DNA of 64,000 nucleotides from Pseudomonas oryzae (GTDB taxonomy: Bacteria; Pseudomonadota; Gammaproteobacteria; Pseudomonadales; Pseudomonadaceae). Shown piece after piece: positions 55,298 to 64,000 of the stretch; the first letter of the stretch is position 1; every line of letters starts with the position of its first letter. The stretch lies in NCBI RefSeq assembly GCF_900104805.1, contig NZ_LT629751.1, positions 1,593,001-1,657,000 of the forward strand. The letters are read 5' to 3'. The notes below the pieces were generated by a model. It had not been told where the DNA came from. It ran no database searches and saw only the letters and a program-made list of their open reading frames with translations. The position numbers and the translations under genes are program-made.

Positions 55298-57568
55298 TCA
55301 GAGGTTCATGTAGCGGTTCATGTCCAGCACCCCCGCCTCCACCGGCTCGTGCTCGCGGATATGCTCGCTCAGGTCATGGAACAGGTCCCAGAAACGCGGA
55401 TCGCTGCGCCGCACGCCCCAGCGCCGCACGAGCAGCTCGAAGTCCGCTGCGCCGCGCGCCTGCTGCATGGAAGCGACGAAGGCGTTCACCTCGCCCTCGC
55501 GCAGGCTGAACAGGAAGTTCGGATAGCTGCTCAGCACTTCCGGATACAGGGTCAGGGTGTCCTTCTCCGCCTGGTAGCGCAGCGACTCGCCAATCATGAA
55601 TGCCACGTTGCTGTGCGCGCGATTACGCAGCAGGCTGTAGACCTCGCGCCCGCCGCCATCCAGTTCGACGCGCAGCAGGGTCGCCTCGGGCAGGAAGGCA
55701 ATGGCCGGCAGCTGCGCCAGCGGTCGGGCCGCCAGTCGGCTCAGGCTCCGGTCGATCCGCTGCACGGCAGGGCTTGCCTTGGCTCGATAGCAGCGCCCGT
55801 CGCTGCAGCGATTGAGCGGATCGGGGCGCGCATTGAGGGTGCCGTAACGCTCCAGCAGGCGCATGGCGAATACGCCCTTCGGATCGCCAGGCGGCAGGAC
55901 CAGACCACTGGGCGTCTGAGCGTCGATGCGCTCGTAGTTCAGCCACAGCTTGAGCAGACCGCTGTTCTGGTACCAGTCGTGGAGGATCGCCTGGCGCGCA
56001 TCGGCGGGCATCAGGCGCAGGAAGTTCTGCTCGGCGCCGTTGCGGATCAGGTCGAAGTACAGGCGGGTCTGCGCCTGATGGGAGACGTTGCCGAACACGT
56101 CGAAGTTGACCACCAGCTGGTAATAGGTGCGCTCGAGCAGCGGGAAGTCCAGCCACCAGAGGGTCTGCGGCACCGCGCCGACCAGCCCCTTGCGTACCGA
56201 GGCGCTGTCGTGCTGACGGAACACGGTCAGCAGCGCATTGTCGTTGCCGGCCCAGATATGCGACCAGCTCGGGTAGGGCGCATGCGAATAGGCCTCGCGG
56301 CGTGCCGCCTCGTAGTCGCCCAGCTTGCTGCGATAGCGGTGCCAGACCAGCGGCAGGCGGGCCAGGTCATCCTCCTGACCGGGCAGCGCCAGCAGCGGGG
56401 TGACCCGTGCGCGGTACTCGTCATCCAGCAGGTAGAGATCGTGGGACGGGTCCTGGAACAGCGTCCAGAACTGGTCGCGGATCACGTCGGTGGCGATCTG
56501 CCCGCGGCACACCGGACCGCGGATGAAGGTGCGCACGAAGTATTCGGCGTCGTCCAGCATGAACTGGTAACGGGCGCGGGCCGGGATGGCGGCGAAGGTC
56601 TCGAACGGATTGGCGCGGCGCTGCGGGCCGTAACCGGGCACCGCCCGCACCACCCAGTCGCCAGTGAAGAACAGCTCCTCGATGCGCTTGAGCTTGCGCG
56701 CGCCCAGAGCATAGGTGATGTGCGTCTTGTGCACGATCACGCCCTGGATCGGCCGTAGCCGGTAATGAAAGGAGGTGCCGGGGTCGTCGTTGGGTCGGCG
56801 GGTGGCGATCACGTCCACCGGCTGGCCACTGGGCGTGCGCGAGCGCACCAGCTCGAAGAAGTGCCCGCTCGTCCCCTTGTCGAAATACAGGTGGGCGAGG
56901 AACAGGTGCTCGTACAGCCAGCGCGCCACCAGCTGCTCGCGGGCGCCGGGGCGGTTGAGCAGCGCCTCCCATTCCTCGATCTGCGCCGCCTCGGAAGCAT
57001 TGGCGGTCAGCGGCTCGCCATCCAGGGCCGCGCCCTCGGCCAGCCACTGGCGCAGGGTGACGTACTCGGTATCAGTGAGTCCGCTGACCGCGAAGGGCAT
57101 GCCCAGCGCGGGATTCTTGCGGGCGAACTCGTCGAACTGGTCGGGGCGCGGGCACTGGTTCTCGCGGCGGATGCTGATGTCCAGATCGTCGGGCAGCCTG
57201 GCGCCGGGCAAGGGCGAATGGCTACGCCCCAGCTCCAGCATGCGCGCCACCAGCGCCGCATCGCCTCCGCCGAGCACCGAATGGAAGCCGCGCGCGCGCC
57301 AGCCCGCCTCGCTCTGCGCATCGACAAACAGCCGGGTAGTGGCCTGCGCCTCGGTGCGCGTGCCGTTGTAGACGGCAATCGACGAAGCACCACGCTGGAT
57401 GCCGGCAGCGCTGCCGAGGTTGAGCTGGCAGGGCGCGTCGTAGCAGGCATGGCAGGCCACGCACTTCTGGGTGAGGATCGGCTGCACGTCGCGGGAGAAG
57501 GACACCGGCGCGGCTGACAGCGGCAGACTGCACAGCAGGCCGGCCAGCAGCAGGAAAAGGATGGGCAT
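55298..57568 (-). CDS. cti: Fatty acid cis/trans isomerase
   Basis: A 756-residue periplasmic cytochrome-type enzyme. The signal peptide is FLLLAGLLCSLPLSAA; the heme-c motif CVACH is at residues 36-40, just after cleavage. The rest follows Cti throughout (WLYEHLFLAHLYFDKG, YRLRPIQGVIVHKTHITYALG, SHIWAGNDNALLTVFRQHDSASV). Cti converts cis-unsaturated acyl chains of membrane phospholipids to trans, which stiffens the membrane quickly during solvent or heat stress in Pseudomonas and Vibrio. It is a single gene, divergent from metH; a large palindromic element lies between them. Confidence 0.95.
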   Translation of the reverse strand: MPILFLLLAGLLCSLPLSAAPVSFSRDVQPILTQKCVACHACYDAPCQLNLGSAAGIQRGASSIAVYNGTRTEAQATTRLFVDAQSEAGWRARGFHSVLGGGDAALVARMLELGRSHSPLPGARLPDDLDISIRRENQCPRPDQFDEFARKNPALGMPFAVSGLTDTEYVTLRQWLAEGAALDGEPLTANASEAAQIEEWEALLNRPGAREQLVARWLYEHLFLAHLYFDKGTSGHFFELVRSRTPSGQPVDVIATRRPNDDPGTSFHYRLRPIQGVIVHKTHITYALGARKLKRIEELFFTGDWVVRAVPGYGPQRRANPFETFAAIPARARYQFMLDDAEYFVRTFIRGPVCRGQIATDVIRDQFWTLFQDPSHDLYLLDDEYRARVTPLLALPGQEDDLARLPLVWHRYRSKLGDYEAARREAYSHAPYPSWSHIWAGNDNALLTVFRQHDSASVRKGLVGAVPQTLWWLDFPLLERTYYQLVVNFDVFGNVSHQAQTRLYFDLIRNGAEQNFLRLMPADARQAILHDWYQNSGLLKLWLNYERIDAQTPSGLVLPPGDPKGVFAMRLLERYGTLNARPDPLNRCSDGRCYRAKASPAVQRIDRSLSRLAARPLAQLPAIAFLPEATLLRVELDGGGREVYSLLRNRAHSNVAFMIGESLRYQAEKDTLTLYPEVLSSYPNFLFSLREGEVNAFVASMQQARGAADFELLVRRWGVRRSDPRFWDLFHDLSEHIREHEPVEAGVLDMNRYMNL

Positions 57569-57633
57569 GGAGCTGTCCGTGGCGGGTATCGGGGGATTCT
57601 AGCCGTTTGCCTGCCCTACCGGTGTGCACGCTC

Positions 57634-57721
57634 GGTAGAAGATCGCTGCGCGAGTCTTCTACCCTACCCGGCTGGCGCTCACGAGCCGTAGGGTCGGCAA
57701 CTCGCGCAGCGATTGCCTACC
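57634..57721. repeat. Composite palindromic element between cti and metH
   Basis: Outer arms ATCGCTGCGCGAGT (57642-57655) and ACTCGCGCAGCGAT (57700-57713) are a perfect 14-bp inverted repeat, bounded by GGTAG and CTACC. Inside, GGTAGAAGA/TCTTCTACC (57634-57642, 57655-57663) and CCCTACCCGGCT/AGCCGTAGGG (57663-57694) form two further hairpins that overlap the outer arms, so the structures compete. It looks like a REP/BIME-type element of a different family from those in mux. Confidence 0.7.
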
Positions 57722-57741
57722 AGTCCAGCAGCACCAGGTAA

Positions 57742-57758
57742 CATGAACGAAATTCATG
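57742..57758 (+). promoter_or_regulatory. MetR-type binding site upstream of metH
   Basis: CATGAA-CGAAA-TTCATG contains TGAA-N5-TTCA, the MetR consensus, with a central A and an extra 2-bp symmetry on each side. It is 81 bp before the metH start. MetR activates metE/metH in enterobacteria. No metR gene is in the window. Confidence 0.55.
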
Positions 57759-57838
57759 CCCATCCCCTCCCCGCTCCAGAACCATGCAGCTTTGCTATCA
57801 TGCCCGCCTTCATGATCCACCCTCTCCAGGTAGTCCCC

Positions 57839-61549
<3,711 letters not shown>

Positions 61550-61560
61550 GCCAGCGCCAG

Positions 61561-61585
61561 GCCCCTGTCCGCCTCTGACAGGGGC
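61561..61585 (+). terminator. Hairpin after metH
   Basis: GCCCCTGTC-CGCCTCT-GACAGGGGC, a 9-bp perfect stem 11 bp after the stop, without T-run. Confidence 0.55.
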
Positions 61586-61634
61586 GTGGCCCGATGGCGA
61601 TCGACCGGGCAATACCCCTCTTCAAGGATCCGCC

Positions 61635-62033
61635 ATGGCCCGCAGCATCTTCGTTTCCTACAACTTCCACGACCGGGAGCTGGCTCGCGCGCTGCCCAGC
61701 GAACAGAAGAATTTTCTGCGCCTGGTCTGCGGCAAGTTCGTGTTCGTCACCGAGGAGCTCGCCCAGCTCGGCGACACGGCCATCGACGAGCAGTTGGGAC
61801 GCATGATGGAAAGCTGCGATGCGGCAATCATCCTGATCGGCGACAACAGTCCGCTGATCGAGCGCGAGGTCGAACTGGCCGTCGCCAGGGGCCTGCCGAT
61901 CCTGGGCGTGCGCCTCAAGGACAGCCTCGCCACGGTCCCGGCCCGCCTGCGCTACTGGAAGCGCTACCGGGAGACCGACCTGCGCCCCGGCCCGCTCGAT
62001 GAAGAGCTCAACGTACTGGCCAAAAGGCTGTGA
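61635..62033 (+). CDS. TIR-like (MTH538/ThsB-type) domain protein
   Basis: A 132-residue single-domain protein. It starts SIFVSYNFHDRELARAL, the first strand and following Asp of TIR-like folds, and continues with CDAAIILIGDNSPLIEREVELAVARGLPILGVRL, which aligns with the region holding the catalytic glutamate (Glu78 or Glu80) in bacterial TIR and ThsB-type proteins. Such proteins use NAD to make signal nucleotides or deplete it in antiphage systems such as Thoeris. No ThsA or other effector is adjacent; the neighbour is a convergent DUF1883 gene. The upstream neighbour is metH, 85 bp away beyond a hairpin. Enzymatic activity is not proven. Confidence 0.75.
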   Translation: MARSIFVSYNFHDRELARALPSEQKNFLRLVCGKFVFVTEELAQLGDTAIDEQLGRMMESCDAAIILIGDNSPLIEREVELAVARGLPILGVRLKDSLATVPARLRYWKRYRETDLRPGPLDEELNVLAKRL

Positions 62034-62153
62034 TGCTTGCGCCCGGTTTGCAAATGATCCGGCTCGGCTACCGCTCCCGGCGCGACCGCTGAGCTGGAAC
62101 CGCTTTGAACCGGACGGGCTGGAGACACCGGGATCAGTCGCCCCGGCAGCCGA

Positions 62154-62450
62154 TCACTGCGTTTTCTTGACCCGCCGGATCCTGATCGAATAATCCAGCT
62201 TCGGCTTGCGCGTCACGCTGATCGGCCGGCGGGTCACGGTGTCGAGGGTGATGTTCCAGAAGCCGCTGCTCGGCACGCGGATCTTCGCCGGGAAACGGTC
62301 GAAGTGACCGCCGATGTAGTTGTGCCGGGCGCCATTCTTGAAGGCACGGAAGTTGGCGTCGTTCATCAGGCGGATGTTGCAGGGCTGCGAGCTTTCGATG
62401 ATGACCAGATCGTCCTCGTTGAGCTGCTCGCGTTGGTGAATGAATTTCAT
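62154..62450 (-). CDS. DUF1883 domain protein
   Basis: A 98-residue protein: MKFIHQREQLNEDDLVII, then CNIRLMNDANFRAFKNG, RHNYIGGHFDRFPAKIRVPSSGFW, which follow the DUF1883 beta-sandwich pattern (LMD-x-NF-x-x-YKNG and VP-x-SG-x-W). No signal peptide. The start at 62450 was taken because sequence upstream in the frame is not protein-like. It is convergent with the TIR-like gene at 61635, with 120 bp between stops. From general knowledge DUF1883 also occurs fused to TIR-type domains. Its base composition is somewhat less G+C-rich than the surroundings. Confidence 0.75.
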   Translation of the reverse strand: MKFIHQREQLNEDDLVIIESSQPCNIRLMNDANFRAFKNGARHNYIGGHFDRFPAKIRVPSSGFWNITLDTVTRRPISVTRKPKLDYSIRIRRVKKTQ

Positions 62451-62558
62451 CGGTGATTCCAGAGCACGTTGCAAGGCGCGGAACATAGCACGAAGCCGCA
62501 GCGCACGTGGTGCCGGCACGGCTAAACTCGCTGCCCTATTCCCCGGACTCTCAGCGCG

Positions 62559-63134
62559 ATGAACCTCAAGCACCTGTTCAAGCTGACCGTATGGCTGGCC
62601 GCCCTGTGGCTGGCGTGGATCGTGCTGTCTCCGTCGCCCCAGACTCCCCGGGTGAGCGGCGATCTGACCGGTGGCGGTCTGCGGATCGGCAATCACCGCC
62701 TGCAGGCCCTGCAACCCTTCCAGCTGGAAGAGGCCGTGGTGCTAGGGCGTGAAGACTATCGCTTCGACCGCGGCGCGCAGCTTTCGCCCACCGATCTGGC
62801 CCTGGGCTGGGGGCCGATGGCCGACCCGGCCATCTCCAGCCGGATCGATATCCGCCAGAGCAACAGATGGTATTACTGGCGGACCGACGACTTCCCCATT
62901 CCACGCCGGGAAATCGAAACACATAGCGCCAACATGCACATGATTCCGGGCAACGCCGAAGTGGCATCGGTCCTCGGCAGTCTGCAAGCGGGGGCGCGCA
63001 TCCGCCTCTCTGGCCAACTAATCCGCGTCGAGGGCGATGACGGCTTCCGCTGGGTCAGCTCGCTGAGCCGGGAAGACACCGGCAACGGTGCCTGCGAGCT
63101 GGTCTGGGTCGAGGAGTTGGCCGTGCTGCCGTGA
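62559..63134 (+). CDS. Membrane-anchored protein of unknown function
   Basis: A 191-residue protein with one N-terminal helix (LTVWLAALWLAWIVLSPSP) acting as anchor or uncleaved signal, then a periplasmic domain of about 160 residues. It is rich in Trp, Arg and beta-type sequence: YRFDRGAQLSPTDLALGWGPMAD, WYYWRTDDFPIP, SANMHMIPGN and ARIRLSGQLIRVEGDDGFRW, which suggests an OB- or SH3-like barrel. I do not know a named family. A ribosome site is poor, but codon use supports translation. It is divergent from the DUF1883 gene (108 bp between starts). Confidence 0.72.
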   Translation: MNLKHLFKLTVWLAALWLAWIVLSPSPQTPRVSGDLTGGGLRIGNHRLQALQPFQLEEAVVLGREDYRFDRGAQLSPTDLALGWGPMADPAISSRIDIRQSNRWYYWRTDDFPIPRREIETHSANMHMIPGNAEVASVLGSLQAGARIRLSGQLIRVEGDDGFRWVSSLSREDTGNGACELVWVEELAVLP

Positions 63135-63570
63135 GATGACCGACAAAAAAACGGCCATTACCAGCCAGGGGCAGCCTGGTAATGACCTGCAAGTCTCTCA
63201 GCAAGGCCTCGCTGGCCTTGGCACACACGTTACCGGGAAGGCGCAGGACGAAAAATGCCGGCTCAGGAGATGGTTTTTTCCGTACCGGGTAACAATCGGC
63301 CCGCTACACCGGCCGGAGAAACAAAAAGCCCCGCACGGGGCGGGGCCAAAGGGGAAACTCTCAGTGCAGTCAGGTTATGCGAACGACTGTGAAGAATTCG
63401 TCAGATCCGTGTCGTCGAAATGCAAAAATTCGACTGCTCGGCCAACGGCGACGGCGCCGGATACCCGTATCGACCGGCGGAACGGCATAACCCGCTTGCC
63501 CTTGCCCGCCTCGCCGGCGTTAAGCTGCCAACCCCGGCGATAACCGCCAGCCAGCCCAGAGGAGAGCGCC
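63135..63570. other. 436-bp hairpin-rich region without a gene
   Basis: Contains CATTACCAG/CTGGTAATG (63156-63164, 63176-63184), CAAGGCC-TCGCT-GGCCTTG (63202-63220), GTTACC/GGTAAC (63229-63234, 63288-63293) and the minus-strand terminator at 63328-63346. No frame looks coding. It could hold an untranslated RNA or be debris of an inserted element. Confidence 0.55.
63328..63346 (-). terminator. Minus-strand intrinsic terminator with no known gene
   Basis: Reading minus, GCCCCGC-CCCGT-GCGGGGC is followed by TTTTTGTTT. The stem and T-run are complete, yet no minus-strand gene lies upstream of it within the 600 bp before it. Confidence 0.7.
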
Positions 63571-63966
63571 ATGCTCAAAGGCAGTTGCCTGTGCAATTCG
63601 GTCCAGTACGAAATCCGCGGCGAACTCGGTCCCATCGTCATGTGCCACTGCTCGCGCTGCCGCAAGGCCAACGGCTCGGCGTTCGCCACCAACGCCTCGG
63701 TGAACACCAGCGAGTTCCATATCCTCAAGGGGCAGGAGGCGCTGGCCGAACACCAGTCCTCGCCGGGCGTGTTCCGCGTGTTCTGCGGCCAGTGCGGCTC
63801 GCCACTGTACAGCCGCCGTCCGGGGCAGCCTGAGCTGCTGCGCCTGCGCATAGGCACCCTGGACACGCCCATCGACGGCAAGCCGACCGCCCATATCTTC
63901 GTCGGCTCCAAGGCCGAATGGTGCGAGATCCACGACGACCTGCCGCAGTACGCCGAGCGCCCCTGA
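63571..63966 (+). CDS. GFA/CENP-V family zinc protein
   Basis: A 131-residue protein of the glutathione-dependent formaldehyde-activating (GFA) family. The zinc-binding cysteines are in place: GSCLC near the N terminus, CHCSRC (residues 25-30 region) and FCGQCGSPLY. Most family members have no proven activity on formaldehyde, so only the fold is assigned. GAGGAG lies about 7 bases before ATG. It is the last complete gene; 34 bp follow to the window edge. Confidence 0.9.
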   Translation: MLKGSCLCNSVQYEIRGELGPIVMCHCSRCRKANGSAFATNASVNTSEFHILKGQEALAEHQSSPGVFRVFCGQCGSPLYSRRPGQPELLRLRIGTLDTPIDGKPTAHIFVGSKAEWCEIHDDLPQYAERP

Positions 63967-64000
63967 AGCGGACCAGCCGCCACCGAGGTCGTAGCCGACC

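Noticed and set aside
57569..57838. Cobalamin riboswitch before metH
   Set aside because: I could not find a B12-box-like core or the surrounding stems; the region is explained by palindromes and the MetR-type site.
61635..62033. Complete Thoeris system
   Set aside because: No ThsA (SIR2/SLOG) gene lies in the flanks; only a TIR-like protein is present.

Overview
This 64 kb stretch of high-G+C DNA (roughly two-thirds G+C by eye) reads as Pseudomonas sensu lato chromosome. The evidence is arcA-arcB-arcC, a muxABC-opmB efflux operon, cti, a tandem tamA-tamB pair, a GGDEF/EAL protein, Pseudomonas-style REP palindromes of two families, and a textbook sigma-54 promoter. I see no rRNA, tRNA, CRISPR array, integrase or transposase. 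Most of the window looks like core genome with a few accessory insertions.

Layout. 1-6.8 kb: the end of a GGDEF-EAL protein; a leftward operon of outer-membrane factor, HlyD-type adaptor, DUF2955 permease and K+-channel-like protein; and a flavodoxin-fold oxidoreductase divergent from a MerR regulator, with a MerR-type promoter between them. 6.8-13.4 kb: tamA-tamB and an orphan TRAP solute-binding protein behind a sigma-54 promoter. 13.5-20.3 kb: two tandem patatin/DUF3376 paralogues and a lower-G+C Fic-domain gene. 20.3-29.6 kb: muxA-muxB-muxC-opmB, interrupted by REP elements, one of them inside the opmB signal-peptide region. 29.8-32.6 kb: a three-domain carrier/fatty-acyl ligase/acyltransferase protein.

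32.8-43.1 kb is an amino-acid/polyamine block. A leftward operon encodes a PLP decarboxylase, a PotE-type antiporter and a periplasmic binding protein. A rightward group has a SulP transporter followed by arcA-arcB-arcC. An ANR/FNR-like box lies between the two. The usual arcD antiporter is not next to arcA. The arginine deiminase pathway makes ornithine, CO2, NH3 and ATP, and the neighbouring decarboxylase and antiporter could take ornithine on to putrescine. 43.1-57.6 kb holds housekeeping genes: ppk2, tpx, xthA, a PstS-OmpA fusion with a PHO-box-like promoter, ppiC, a PilT/PilU ATPase, ybiT, uppP, nfuA, cti and several conserved proteins of unknown function.

57.6-64 kb: cobalamin-dependent metH with a MetR-like palindrome, then a small accessory patch with a lone TIR-like protein convergent with a DUF1883 protein, a lipid-anchored or membrane-anchored unknown, a 436-bp hairpin-rich non-coding stretch and a GFA-family protein. 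The most attractive candidates for new biology are the TIR/DUF1883 pair, the tandem patatins beside Fic, the SulP-arc arrangement, and the 20-codon leader ahead of the DUF2955 efflux operon.
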